The notes under the pieces are model-generated. The model was not told where the DNA came from. It searched no databases and saw only the letters and a program-made list of their open reading frames with translations. Below are positions 1 to 8,290 of a DNA stretch of 64,000 nt, piece after piece; the first letter of the stretch is position 1; the number at the start of each line of letters is the position of its first letter. The translations under genes and the position numbers were made by a program. Source of the stretch: LMUY01 sp965199095 (GTDB taxonomy: Bacteria > Pseudomonadota > Alphaproteobacteria > Acetobacterales > Acetobacteraceae); NCBI GenBank assembly GCA_965199095.1, contig CBDAQM010000006.1, positions 248,001-312,000 on the forward strand, written 5' to 3'.

Positions 1-204
1 CAGCAGGCGCTCGCCACCCTGTCACGCAATCGCACCACGCTGGTGATCGCGCACCGCCTGGCGACGGTGCGCCGGGCCGACCGCATCGTGGTGGTGGAGG
101 CCGGACGCATCGTGGCGAGCGGCACGCATGACGCGCTGGTGCGCGATGGCGGGCTCTATGCCCGGCTCGCCGCCTTGCAGTTCGACCTGGCGGCCGCAGC
201 GTGA
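1..204 (+). CDS. ABC exporter ATPase, C-terminal end (5' truncated)
   Basis: The frame is open from the first base and stops at a TGA at 202-204, so only the last 67 residues are present. The fragment contains the switch/H-loop (IAHRL) followed by DRIVVVEAGRIVASGTHDAL and GLYARLAALQ, the usual tail of the nucleotide-binding domain in ABC exporters that carry a membrane domain fused to an ATPase (MsbA/LapB/HlyB type). The substrate cannot be told because the membrane domain lies outside the window. It converges with the aldo/keto reductase gene across a hairpin. Confidence 0.85.
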   Translation, partial: QQALATLSRNRTTLVIAHRLATVRRADRIVVVEAGRIVASGTHDALVRDGGLYARLAALQFDLAAAA

Positions 205-242
205 CGCGTGCGGCGATTGCTCCAACCACGGCGCCGTTTGTG

Positions 243-266
243 GTGGGGTGCCAAAGCGCACCCCAC
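243..266. terminator. Hairpin between convergent genes
   Basis: A 9-bp perfect stem (GTGGGGTGC at 243-251 with GCACCCCAC at 258-266) closes a 6-base loop. It lies between the end of the ABC exporter and the end of the convergent aldo/keto reductase. No T-run follows on either strand, so it is either a weak bidirectional terminator or one copy of a dispersed intergenic palindrome. Confidence 0.45.
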
Positions 267-297
267 CCTACGGGCGGCAGTGGAGACTCTGTCCAAG

Positions 298-1350
298 CTA
301 TCGGGCGTTCTTACGGCCGGCCTTGGCAAGCTGCGTGGCCCGGTTGGTCTGCCGGGCGAACATCCAACCGGGATACTCCGCCGGCAGCGTGCTGACCTGG
401 TCCAGCGCGTCCAACTCCTGCTCCGACAATTCGATTTCCGCGGCGGCGATGTTGTCCTGCAACTGCTCCATCCGCTTGGCGCCGATGATCACGCTGCTCA
501 CCACCCGGCGGTGCAGCAACCACGCCAGCGCGATTTGCGCCACGGAGACGCCGCGTTGCGCCGCCATCGGCGTCATCGCGTCGATGCAATCGAAGCCGCG
601 CTCGCGGTCCACCGGCGGGAAGTCGAACGCGGCGCGGCGGTCGCCCTCCCGGCTGGCCTGGTCGCGACTGACCTTGCCGCTCAGCAGCCCGCCGGCCAGC
701 GGGCTCCAGACCATCAGCCCGACCTCCTCGCTGCGCAACATGGGCACGATCTCCCGCTCCAGGTCGCGGCCGGCCACCGTGTAGTAGGCTTGCAGGCTTT
801 CGAACCGGGCCAGGCCCTGCCGCTCCGCGATGCCGAGCGCCTTCATGATCTGCCAGGCCGCCCAGTTGGACACGCCGACATAGCGGACATGGCCATGCTT
901 CACGAGCGTGTCGAGCGCGCCCACCGTCTCCTCGATCGGGGTGGCCGGGTCGAAGCCGTGCACCTGGTAGAGGTCGATATAGTCCATCTGCAGGCGCTTG
1001 AGGCTGGCCTTCACCGCCTCCAGCAGATGCAGGCGGGAGTTGCCGCCGCCATTCGGCCCGGGGCTGGTGGCGCCATACCCCTTGGTGGCGACGACCACGC
1101 TGGCGCGCGCGACCTTGCCGTTGCGCAACGCCTGGCCGGTGATCTGTTCCGACAGCCCGTCCGAATACACGTCCGCTGTGTCAAGGAAGTTGATGCCGGC
1201 ATCCATCGCATGGCCGACGAAGCGATCCGCCTCCGACTGGCCCATCGCGCCGATCTTGCTCCACATCTCGCCCTCGCCGCCGAACGTCATTGTGCCCAGG
1301 CACAGTTCGGACACGAAGAGGCCGGTCCGGCCGAGTTTGTTCATCCGCAT
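298..1350 (-). CDS. Aldo/keto reductase
   Basis: A 350-residue NADPH-dependent carbonyl reductase of the AKR superfamily. The TIM-barrel signatures are present in order: N-terminal LGRTGLFVSELCLGTMTFGG, FLDTADVYSDG (catalytic Asp and Tyr), VVVATKGYG (Lys) and YIDLYQVHGFD (His), then a C-terminal cofactor segment VIIGAKRMEQLQDNI. The ATG at 1350 is preceded by GGAG with a 7-base spacer; an internal ATG at 1344 is less well placed. The frame stays open upstream, but that part is antisense shadow of the dehydrogenase gene. It lies 56 bp behind the aldehyde dehydrogenase on the same strand, so the two may be co-transcribed for aldehyde detoxification. The substrate is unknown. Confidence 0.9.
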   Translation of the reverse strand: MRMNKLGRTGLFVSELCLGTMTFGGEGEMWSKIGAMGQSEADRFVGHAMDAGINFLDTADVYSDGLSEQITGQALRNGKVARASVVVATKGYGATSPGPNGGGNSRLHLLEAVKASLKRLQMDYIDLYQVHGFDPATPIEETVGALDTLVKHGHVRYVGVSNWAAWQIMKALGIAERQGLARFESLQAYYTVAGRDLEREIVPMLRSEEVGLMVWSPLAGGLLSGKVSRDQASREGDRRAAFDFPPVDRERGFDCIDAMTPMAAQRGVSVAQIALAWLLHRRVVSSVIIGAKRMEQLQDNIAAAEIELSEQELDALDQVSTLPAEYPGWMFARQTNRATQLAKAGRKNAR

Positions 1351-1406
1351 GCGTGGTCTCCATCCGCTTCGCCCAAAGATGGGGTTGCGGCGGCGGTTTC
1401 CCCAGG

Positions 1407-2819
1407 TCAGCGCCGCAGCATCGCCCACAAGGCGATGCGCATCTTCAACCGGTAGGGCGGGGCCAGGAACTCGAACCCGCTGAACCGCCCCGGCCGGTAG
1501 ACGCCGCGCGCGTGGGAGAAGCGGCGGAAGCCGTCCCGCCCGTGATAGGCGCCCATGCCGGACATCCCCACGCCGCCGAACGGCAGATCGTCCTGCAGGC
1601 AGTGCATCAGCACGGAGTTGACGGACATCCCGCCCGACATCGTGCGGGACGACACCGCGGCCAGCTTCGCCTTGTTCCGCGTGAACGGGTAAACCGCCAG
1701 CGGCGCCGGGCGGCTGCGCACGAAACGGAGCGCGTCGTTGAACTCGCGATAGCCGATCACCGGCAGGATGGGGCCGAAGATCTCCTCCGTCATCAGCCGG
1801 CCGTCCACCGGCGGGTTCAGCACGACCGTGGGGCCCAGCCGCCGCTCCGCAAACGCGTCCGCCGAGCGCAGGATGGTGGCGCCCGCCGCCTCCGCCTCGT
1901 GCAGCAGCGCGTGCAGGCGCAGGTGGTGGTGGTCGGAGATGATGGTGGTGTAGTCGGGGTTGCCGGCAATGGACGGGTACATCCGGGCCGCGGCGGCCAG
2001 CACTGCCTCCGCGAACCGCGCCGCGTGTTCCTGCGGGACCAGCGCATAGTCCGGCGCGATGCAGGTTTGCCCTGCGTTGAAGAATTTCCCCAGCGCGATG
2101 GTGCGGGCCGCCGCGGCGACATCGTAGTCGCGGCACAGGATGGCCGGCGATTTGCCGCCCAGCTCCAACGTCACGGGGGTCAGCGTCTCCGCCGCGGCGC
2201 GCGCGACCTCCCGCCCCACCGCGGTTGAGCCGGTGAACAGCAAATGGTCCAGCGGCAGGCCGCTCAGCGCGCGCGCCATTTCGGGCCCTCCGGTCACCAC
2301 GCTGAGTTGCGCCGGGTCGATCGCCTCGTCCACCAGCACGGCCAGCAGGGCGGCGAAGCGCGGCGTCAACTCGGACGGTTTCAGGATCACGCGGTTGCCG
2401 GCGGCCAAGGCGTCCACCAGGGGGCTGACCGTCAGCAGCAGCGGGTAGTTCCACGGCGCGATGATCGCAACGCAGCCGAGCGGGCGCCACTCCACCCAGG
2501 CCCGGCCCGGCTGGTAGCTGATATCCACCCGGCGCCGCTCGGGCCGCATCCAGCGTCGCAGCTTCTTGCGGGCGGTGCGGATCGCGGCGAGCGCGGGGAC
2601 GAGTTCGGCGAGGATGGTCTCCTCGCGCGACCGGTGGCCGAAATCGGCGGCGATGGCGTCGGCGATGGCGTCGCGGTTGAAGCGCAACAGGCCGTCCAGC
2701 GATTTCAGGGCGGCCAGACGTTGCTCGACCGGGGGCGGCCCGTCGCGGCGGTCTGCCGTGCGCTGCATCGCCAGCACGCGCGCGGGGATGGTGGACTCGG
2801 TCGGCACGGCGGTATCCAT
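1407..2819 (-). CDS. Coniferyl-aldehyde-type aldehyde dehydrogenase
   Basis: A 470-residue class-3-like NAD(P)-dependent aldehyde dehydrogenase that oxidises aldehydes to acids. Visible motifs are the oxyanion-hole Asn in IIAPWNYPLLL, the coenzyme loop FTGSTAVGREV, the general base Glu in VTLELGGKSP and the catalytic Cys in NAGQTCIAPDY. The late segment LPFGGVGMSGMGAYHG is typical of the CalB/AldH3 branch. The ATG at 2819 has GGAGG six bases upstream; further upstream codons in frame lack family similarity. It precedes the aldo/keto reductase on the same strand, which suggests a small aldehyde-handling unit. Assignment to coniferyl aldehyde itself rests on family resemblance only. Confidence 0.88.
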   Translation of the reverse strand: MDTAVPTESTIPARVLAMQRTADRRDGPPPVEQRLAALKSLDGLLRFNRDAIADAIAADFGHRSREETILAELVPALAAIRTARKKLRRWMRPERRRVDISYQPGRAWVEWRPLGCVAIIAPWNYPLLLTVSPLVDALAAGNRVILKPSELTPRFAALLAVLVDEAIDPAQLSVVTGGPEMARALSGLPLDHLLFTGSTAVGREVARAAAETLTPVTLELGGKSPAILCRDYDVAAAARTIALGKFFNAGQTCIAPDYALVPQEHAARFAEAVLAAAARMYPSIAGNPDYTTIISDHHHLRLHALLHEAEAAGATILRSADAFAERRLGPTVVLNPPVDGRLMTEEIFGPILPVIGYREFNDALRFVRSRPAPLAVYPFTRNKAKLAAVSSRTMSGGMSVNSVLMHCLQDDLPFGGVGMSGMGAYHGRDGFRRFSHARGVYRPGRFSGFEFLAPPYRLKMRIALWAMLRR

Positions 2820-2950
2820 CCTGCGCCTCCCCTGCTCTGTCGCCGTCATCCTTGGGGATGACGGCGCGATCGGCAAGACAGCCGGCCCGATTTGCCGTCC
2901 ACCGGGAGGGTGACTAGCGTGCCGCGTCGTCCGAGCGGGAGCGCCCAAGC

Positions 2951-3574
2951 ATGATCGAGCTGCACACCTGGAACACGCCCAACGGCCGCAAGATCAGCGT
3001 GGCGTTGGAGGAAATGGGACTGCCCTACAGCGTCCATCCGGTCAACATCGCCAAGGGTGAGCAGCACCAGCCTGGCTTCCTCGCGATCAGTCCGAACAAC
3101 AAGATTCCCGCGATCGTCGATCCGGAGAGTCCGGACGGCGCGCCCATCAGCGTGTTCGAAAGCGGGGCGATCCTGCTGTATCTTGGGGAAAAGACCGGAC
3201 AATTCCTACCCGCAAGCCTGCGCGAGCGCGTGCCGGTGCTGGAATGGCTGATGTGGCAGATGGGCGGGTTCGGGCCGATGCCTGGCCAGGTGCACCATTT
3301 CCTGGACGTGAAAGATCCGGCGGATCAGCGTTACGGGCTTGAACGGTATTCCAAGGAGACGCGACGCTTGTATGGTGTGCTGGACCGCCGTTTGGCGCAG
3401 GTCGAGTTCGTGGCCGGCCCGCTCTCGGTCGCCGACTTCGCCATCTTCGGCTGGGCCTGGCGGCACGAGCGCCACAAGGTGGATTTCGCCGACTTCCCCA
3501 ATGTTGGCCGCTGGTATGCAACCCTGATGGCCCGACCTGGCGTAACGCGCGGGATCGAGGTCGCGCTGTCATAG
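2951..3574 (+). CDS. Glutathione S-transferase, YfcG/YghU (nu) type
   Basis: A 207-residue cytosolic GST-fold protein. The N-terminal thioredoxin-like domain begins IELHTWNTPNGRKISVALEE, where the Thr and Asn of NTPNGRK match the glutathione-contacting motif of nu-class enzymes, which have disulfide-bond reductase activity. The cis-Pro segment NNKIPAIVDPE and the gamma-glutamyl site FESGAILLYLGEKTG follow. The helical C-terminal domain carries the N-capping segment SVADFAIFGW. The gene is divergent from the aldehyde dehydrogenase and the two share a 131-bp control region. The role is probably thiol/redox housekeeping or detoxification. Confidence 0.9.
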   Translation: MIELHTWNTPNGRKISVALEEMGLPYSVHPVNIAKGEQHQPGFLAISPNNKIPAIVDPESPDGAPISVFESGAILLYLGEKTGQFLPASLRERVPVLEWLMWQMGGFGPMPGQVHHFLDVKDPADQRYGLERYSKETRRLYGVLDRRLAQVEFVAGPLSVADFAIFGWAWRHERHKVDFADFPNVGRWYATLMARPGVTRGIEVALS

Positions 3575-3803
3575 TCAACGCTCACTAAATAGACAGATCC
3601 TGGCTGGCGAGCAATCTTTCCACAAAGACAAGACTTTTGTTTGAGTTGAGACATCGTTCGTAGACAGTATCGCAAAGTTGTTTCGGTGGGTGAGACGGTA
3701 CTTCTATTCTTCGACCGTCGCATTCGTTTGATCTTGGTATTTGCGCCAATGTGCATCCTCCCTCGCAACCCCGCCGTAGTGACGGCACTGCAGGAGGTTG
3801 ACG

Positions 3804-4226
3804 ATGACGATGCCGAGCCGCCACATCTTGTTTGCCGATGACGACGTCCTGACGCAATGGATCATGACCGACGTGTTGACCCAGGCGGGCTTTGCCGTCA
3901 CCAACGCCTGCCGCGGGACGGAAGCGATTGACCTGCTGGATGACTCCGCCGCGTTCGACTTGCTGCTGACCGATATCGACTTGCCCGAAAACAGCAACGG
4001 CCAAGACCTCGCCGATCATTGGCGCAGCGCCCTGCCACGCCGCCCCGTCATCTACACTGGCAGCATCGCAAGCCGGATGCCCTGGCGGTTGGAATGGCAC
4101 GAGCACTTCATTGCAAAGCCCGTCGGCGCGGCCATGCTGCTGCGCTTGGTGGACTGGGCGCTGGAGGATGCGAGTTTCCGGCCGATGGCGTCGGCCAATT
4201 CGCGCCGCGGCCTACACGTCCACTAA
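3804..4226 (+). CDS. Stand-alone response-regulator receiver protein
   Basis: A 140-residue protein made of one CheY-like receiver domain and no output domain. It has the acidic cluster FADDDV near the N-terminus, the phospho-acceptor Asp in LLTDIDLP, the switch Thr/Ser in IYTGS and the invariant Lys in FIAKPVG. The start is chosen by an AGGAGG at 3792-3797: the ATG at 3804 has a 6-base spacer, while a TTG at 3798 abuts the site and an ATG at 3810 is distant. No histidine kinase is adjacent, so the partner is unknown. The 229 bp upstream (3575-3803) hold no gene and are noticeably less G+C-rich, so the promoter is probably there. Confidence 0.85.
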   Translation: MTMPSRHILFADDDVLTQWIMTDVLTQAGFAVTNACRGTEAIDLLDDSAAFDLLLTDIDLPENSNGQDLADHWRSALPRRPVIYTGSIASRMPWRLEWHEHFIAKPVGAAMLLRLVDWALEDASFRPMASANSRRGLHVH

Positions 4227-4249
4227 GCGGCAGTGCATTCGCAACCCAC

Positions 4250-4720
4250 CTATTTGAGCCAGCCCTGGCTACCAGCCACGGCTTGCAGCAGCGCGTTCAT
4301 CGCTTTCCCCAGCTTCGGCATGGCGTCCGCCCAACTCGGGCAGGCGAATCTGTCGAACTCCGGCACGGCATGGCCGCCGATCTGGAAGGTGGAGCGGCAG
4401 GTGAGCGAGGCCGGATCCGGCATGGCGTCCAGCAGCCAGGCATAGAGCATCAGGTCCTTGCGCGGCAGGTAAGAATGCCGCCCGAGCGGGATCAGCGGGA
4501 TACCGTCGGCGATCAAGCCGGTTTCCTCCAGCAACTCCCGCCGCGCCGCGGCCTCAGGCGGCTCGCCGGGGTCGGCTTGGCCCTTCGGGATGTCCCATCG
4601 CGGCGACCGAGTCGCATGGCCGATCAGGACGTGGCGCTTATCGGTGACGATGACGCCGCACGACAGGATCCGTGCTACGATGGCGGCGAGCCCTCGACCG
4701 TCTCGCTGCCGCGCCGCCAT
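4250..4720 (-). CDS. Nudix hydrolase
   Basis: A 156-residue pyrophosphohydrolase. The Nudix box G-x5-E-x7-REUxEExGU is complete, starting at GQADPGE and ending RRELLEETGL, which provides the Mg-binding glutamates. The preceding PRWDIPKG is the usual strand into the box. The substrate (nucleoside diphosphate derivative) cannot be predicted. The first 46 bp overlap the end of the upstream thioesterase gene in another frame. No convincing ribosome site precedes this ATG, so the true start may lie a little downstream. It converges with the receiver gene. Confidence 0.8.
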   Translation of the reverse strand: MAARQRDGRGLAAIVARILSCGVIVTDKRHVLIGHATRSPRWDIPKGQADPGEPPEAAARRELLEETGLIADGIPLIPLGRHSYLPRKDLMLYAWLLDAMPDPASLTCRSTFQIGGHAVPEFDRFACPSWADAMPKLGKAMNALLQAVAGSQGWLK

Positions 4721-5088
4721 TTATGGCTGCTGGCGCCGTACGCCAGCACGCGGCCATCGGCATCGGTCACTTCAACCCGGGTGAAATACAGCGATCGTCC
4801 GTGACTCACGAGGGCGCCGGTGGCGAAGATGCGCCCGGTTTTCGCCTGGCCGACGAAACGGCAATCGAGGTCGACCGTCACCGAGGAGCGGCGGTTGCCC
4901 GCCACGCTGCACCACAGGCCGCACATCGCCCCCGCCTCATCCAGCATCGTCATCAGCGTGCCGCCGTGGAGTATGCCGTTCCAGTTCAAATGCTTCGGCA
5001 GGATATCCAGTGCGGCGCGCACGAAGCCCTCGCGCCATTCAAGCCGCTCGATGCCCAGCAAGGTATGGAAGTTCTCGGGATCGCTCAT
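4675..5088 (-). CDS. PaaI-family hotdog thioesterase
   Basis: A 137-residue single hotdog-fold protein. The segment NGILHGGTLMTMLDEAGAM carries the HGG turn and the acidic residue of the central helix used by PaaI/YbgC-like acyl-CoA thioesterases. Later strands SVTVDLDCRFVGQAKTG and GRSLYFTRVEVTDADGRVLA complete the fold. The start is set at ATG 5088 (MSDPENF); a longer version from 5124 adds a low-complexity, family-unlike stretch. It is upstream of, and overlaps, the Nudix gene on the same strand. The acyl-CoA substrate is unknown. Confidence 0.82.
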   Translation of the reverse strand: MSDPENFHTLLGIERLEWREGFVRAALDILPKHLNWNGILHGGTLMTMLDEAGAMCGLWCSVAGNRRSSVTVDLDCRFVGQAKTGRIFATGALVSHGRSLYFTRVEVTDADGRVLAYGASSHKWRRGSETVEGSPPS

Positions 5089-5172
5089 GATTCCAGCCCT
5101 GGCCGACGGCGACAGCCGCGTCAAGACCGCTAGGCCGGAGCCGCTGGCTCTCGCAGATGGCCAACCTCCTCT

Positions 5173-5188
5173 CTCCCGGTGGCGGGAG
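5173..5188. terminator. Short G+C hairpin in the 5089-5228 gap
   Basis: CTCCCG (5173-5178) pairs with CGGGAG (5183-5188) across a 4-base loop. It lies just after the last gene of the ABC/monooxygenase operon, read on the minus strand, and before the thioesterase gene. It lacks a clear T-run, so the terminator role is a guess. Confidence 0.3.
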
Positions 5189-5228
5189 CGGGCAGCCGGA
5201 ACCGTTCATCAAGGCAACCGGATGCCCG

Positions 5229-6626
5229 TCAGCCCTCTGCGACGACGGCCTGGGGGACGTTGTAGCTGTTCAGGCTATGCCAGTGACGGTCGAGGTCGGC
5301 GGTGAACAGGCCCTTTGTCAACCCGGCCACCAGCTTCGGCACCGCCGTCGTCATCGCGTTGATGGAGGAGCCGGAGGGGCCGAAGCTCATCGTCGCCGCA
5401 ATGTTGAACAGGTGGATGTCCTTCATCCACTCCGCCCGGCCGGCGTGACGCGGCGCCAGGCTGTAATCGGCCGCCAAATAGGGGAACCGCCCCAAGCGGT
5501 CGTCCCGCTCCTCCGCCGGGGGCTCATAGCGGTCGGACCAGCGGGCGATGTCGTCGGCGATGCGGGCAAGCTCTGGCCGGACCGCGAAATCCATCTCCAC
5601 GCCGGTGCCGCAGATCAGGAAGTCGGCGGTGAACGGCCCGCAGGGCGTATCGACCGTCACACCGTCCCCGCATGGCCGGGCCGCAATCCAGGGCGCGCCG
5701 GTACGCAGGTGGAACGCGGCATGGCGCGCACACCGGTCATAGGTCGGCTGCGGAAAGCCCTCGCGCAGGCCGAGGATGCGGCTCATGAACCGCCAACGCC
5801 AGGCATCATCCAAATCCGACAGATGGCGCAGGAAGCCGGCGAAGGTCAGCCAGCGGAACGGCTGGACCACCTGCGGCTCCGCCCGGCGGCAGAACAGCGA
5901 CACGTCGGCGGCCCCTGCCTCCAGCGCCATCGCCGCGTTGTCGAAGGCCGATGCGCCTGCACCCAGCACCGCGACCCGCTTGCCCCGCAGCGCCGCGAAG
6001 TCGATCGGGTCGGCGGTGTGGGCCCGCATATGCGCCGGCAACGCGGCCACGAAGGGGGGCATCCACCATTGCCCGGCGCCGTCCTGCCCGGTCGCCAGCA
6101 CGACCTTGCGCGCGTACCGCACCGCGCCGTTCACCGTCACGGCAAGCAGGCCGCCCGGCGCGGGCGCGATGTCCGTGACCGCAGCCTCGTTCTGCACCGG
6201 CACGCCCACGGTGTCGCGGACCCAGCCGAGATAGGCGGCCCAATCCTGCCGCGCGATCAGCCCCAGCGCCTGCCAATGCGCCACGCCGTAGCGCGCCTCG
6301 TGCCAGGACTGGTAGGCCAGGCTCGGCAGATCGAGGTCGGGACCCGTGTAGTCCTTCGGCGAGCGCAGCGTGTGCATGCGGGCGTAGCTCAGCCACGGCC
6401 CCTCCGCGTCCCGCCGGGCGCGGTCCACCACCAGGATGTTGCTCACATGCGCCCGCAGCAGGCCCACCGCCACGCCCAGCCCCGACTGCCCGGCGCCGAC
6501 CACGAGCACGTCCAACGCCGGCGCGCCGTCCGGCCCCGTGCGCGGCTCGAGCCATGGCAGGCGGGGATGGGCGATACGGGTGAGGTCGTCGCGTACCCGG
6601 GCCGCCAGCGCGTCCAGCGCGGTCAA
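5229..6626 (-). CDS. Flavin-containing monooxygenase-like FAD/NAD(P)-binding oxidoreductase
   Basis: A 465-residue two-dinucleotide-binding flavoenzyme. The first Rossmann motif is VLVVGAGQSGLG at about residues 41-51 (FAD). The second, KRVAVLGAGASAFDNA in the middle of the chain, is expected to bind NADPH. ICGTGVEMDFAVRPEL near the C-terminus resembles the conserved ATG-like motif of FMO/lysine-ornithine hydroxylases. The start is a TTG at 6626 that overlaps the TGA of the double ATPase (TTGA), implying translational coupling. Upstream in-frame codons are shadow of the ATPase. Its position as the last gene of a peptide-type ABC operon suggests it oxidises the imported substrate. The exact substrate is unknown. 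Confidence 0.8.
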   Translation of the reverse strand: MTALDALAARVRDDLTRIAHPRLPWLEPRTGPDGAPALDVLVVGAGQSGLGVAVGLLRAHVSNILVVDRARRDAEGPWLSYARMHTLRSPKDYTGPDLDLPSLAYQSWHEARYGVAHWQALGLIARQDWAAYLGWVRDTVGVPVQNEAAVTDIAPAPGGLLAVTVNGAVRYARKVVLATGQDGAGQWWMPPFVAALPAHMRAHTADPIDFAALRGKRVAVLGAGASAFDNAAMALEAGAADVSLFCRRAEPQVVQPFRWLTFAGFLRHLSDLDDAWRWRFMSRILGLREGFPQPTYDRCARHAAFHLRTGAPWIAARPCGDGVTVDTPCGPFTADFLICGTGVEMDFAVRPELARIADDIARWSDRYEPPAEERDDRLGRFPYLAADYSLAPRHAGRAEWMKDIHLFNIAATMSFGPSGSSINAMTTAVPKLVAGLTKGLFTADLDRHWHSLNSYNVPQAVVAEG

Positions 6627-8290
6627 GCCTGGACCGTCTGCAGCCGTGACGCCGAGGCGGCGGCCTGCGGGTCGAAATGTGGGATCGCATCCAGCAGCGT
6701 GCGGGTATAGGCCGCCTGCGGACGGTCGAACACCGCCGCACTCTGCCCGGCCTCCACCACCTTGCCCAGTTGCAGCACCACGATCGTGTCGCACAGCATC
6801 CGCACCACGTTGAGGTCGTGGCTGACGAAGACCATCGCCAGGTCATCCTCGCGCCGCAGCCGGTCCAGCAATTGCAGGATCGTCGCCTGGATCGACACGT
6901 CCAGCGCCGCTGTCGGCTCATCCAGCACCAGCAGGCGCGGCCGGGGCGCGATGGCGCGGGCGATCCCCACCCGCGCCTTCTGCCCGCCGGAGAGCTGGTG
7001 CGGGTAGCGCTCCAGCAGATCCGGCGGCAGGCCGGCGCGCGAGGCGGCCTCCGTGACACGGGCGGTCAGCGTCGCGCCGTCGCGCATCCGCTCCAGCCGG
7101 CGCAGCGGATGGGCGATGCTGTCGAACGCGGTGAAGCGCGGGTTCAGGCTGTCATGCGGATCCTGGAACACGATCTGGATGTCGCGCCGCCGGGGCGAGC
7201 GGTGAAAGTCGTTGGCCGGGATGGCGGATACCGACTCGCCTTGGAAGATGATGTCGCCGTCATCCAGGTCGATCAGCCGGCAGATTAGCCGCGACAGCGT
7301 ACTTTTGCCCGAGCCGGACTCGCCCACCAGGCCCAGGCTGCCGCCGGGCGGCAGGCTGAACGACACGTCGTCCACCGCCCGCACCGGGCCGGCGAACACC
7401 TTCAGGACGTTGCGCAGCTCCAGCAGCGCACCCGCGCCGGCTGGCCGTGGCCGCGGCGGCGCGGTGACCACCGGCTCGCCCGGCGTCAGATCCGCCAGGC
7501 TGGACCGCTTCGTGGGAGAGGCGGCGATCAACCGGCGCGTGTAGGGGTGGGACGGCGCCTGGAACAGCACCTCCGTGACCCCGTGCTCCACCACCCGGCC
7601 GCGCTCCATCACCGCGATCTCCCGGCAATATCGGGCGGCCAGGCCGAGGTCGTGGGTGATCAGGATCATCGCCATGCCGCGCGCCGCCGTGATGCCGGCC
7701 AGCAAATCCATCACCGCCTTCTGCGTCGTCACGTCCAGCCCGGTGGTCGGTTCGTCCGCGATCAGCAGGGCGGGTTCGCAGGCGATGGCCATCGCGATCA
7801 TCACCCGCTGGCACATGCCGCCGGACAGTTCCGCCGGGTAGGCGTGCAGCCGCTGTTCCGGGTCGCGGATCAGCACGGCGCGCAGCAGGTCCAGCGCCTG
7901 CGCCCGCGCGGCGGCGGGGGACAGGCGGCGATGCGCGCGCAGTACGTCGACGATCTGCTGCTCCACGGTGCGGATCGGGTTCAGCGCCGAGCGCGGGTTC
8001 TGGAAGATCATCGACATGGCGGCGCCGCGCAGGCTTTGCAGGTCGCCATGCCGCGCCCGCGTGATGTCGCGGCCCTGGAACAGCACCCGCCCGGCCTCGA
8101 TCCGCCCCGCCCGGTCCAGCAGCCGCATGATCGCCAGCGAGGTGACGGATTTGCCGGACCCGCTCTCCCCCACGACTCCCAGCGTCTGCCCGGCCTCCAG
8201 CGCGAAGCCGACGCCGTGCAGCGCGGTCACGGCGCCATGCCGGGTGGAGAAGCTGACGCGGAGATCCTCGACGCGGAGTAAGTCCGTCAC
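6623..8290 (-). CDS. ABC transporter double ATP-binding protein (DppDF/GsiA/YejF type)
   Basis: A 555-residue cytoplasmic protein with two complete ATPase domains. Domain 1 has Walker A GESGSGKS at 41-48, signature LSGG at 155-158 and a Walker B ending in DEPTTGLDV. Domain 2 has Walker A GESGSGKS near 323-330, LSGGQKARV near 433 and LLVLDEPTAALDV. Both carry the C-terminal PSHPYTRRL/PQAAYTRTLL elements of oligopeptide transporters. The domain-1 signature reads LSGGMCQRV, with Cys where Arg is usual. The GTG start at 8290 overlaps the permease TGA; the end overlaps the monooxygenase start. It powers the adjacent permeases. Confidence 0.93.
   Translation of the reverse strand: MTDLLRVEDLRVSFSTRHGAVTALHGVGFALEAGQTLGVVGESGSGKSVTSLAIMRLLDRAGRIEAGRVLFQGRDITRARHGDLQSLRGAAMSMIFQNPRSALNPIRTVEQQIVDVLRAHRRLSPAAARAQALDLLRAVLIRDPEQRLHAYPAELSGGMCQRVMIAMAIACEPALLIADEPTTGLDVTTQKAVMDLLAGITAARGMAMILITHDLGLAARYCREIAVMERGRVVEHGVTEVLFQAPSHPYTRRLIAASPTKRSSLADLTPGEPVVTAPPRPRPAGAGALLELRNVLKVFAGPVRAVDDVSFSLPPGGSLGLVGESGSGKSTLSRLICRLIDLDDGDIIFQGESVSAIPANDFHRSPRRRDIQIVFQDPHDSLNPRFTAFDSIAHPLRRLERMRDGATLTARVTEAASRAGLPPDLLERYPHQLSGGQKARVGIARAIAPRPRLLVLDEPTAALDVSIQATILQLLDRLRREDDLAMVFVSHDLNVVRMLCDTIVVLQLGKVVEAGQSAAVFDRPQAAYTRTLLDAIPHFDPQAAASASRLQTVQA

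Noticed and set aside
1351..2490. Apparent long N-terminal extension of the aldo/keto reductase.
   Set aside because: It is antisense-frame shadow over the aldehyde dehydrogenase. The AKR fold begins at MRMNKLG, and a ribosome site precedes 1350.
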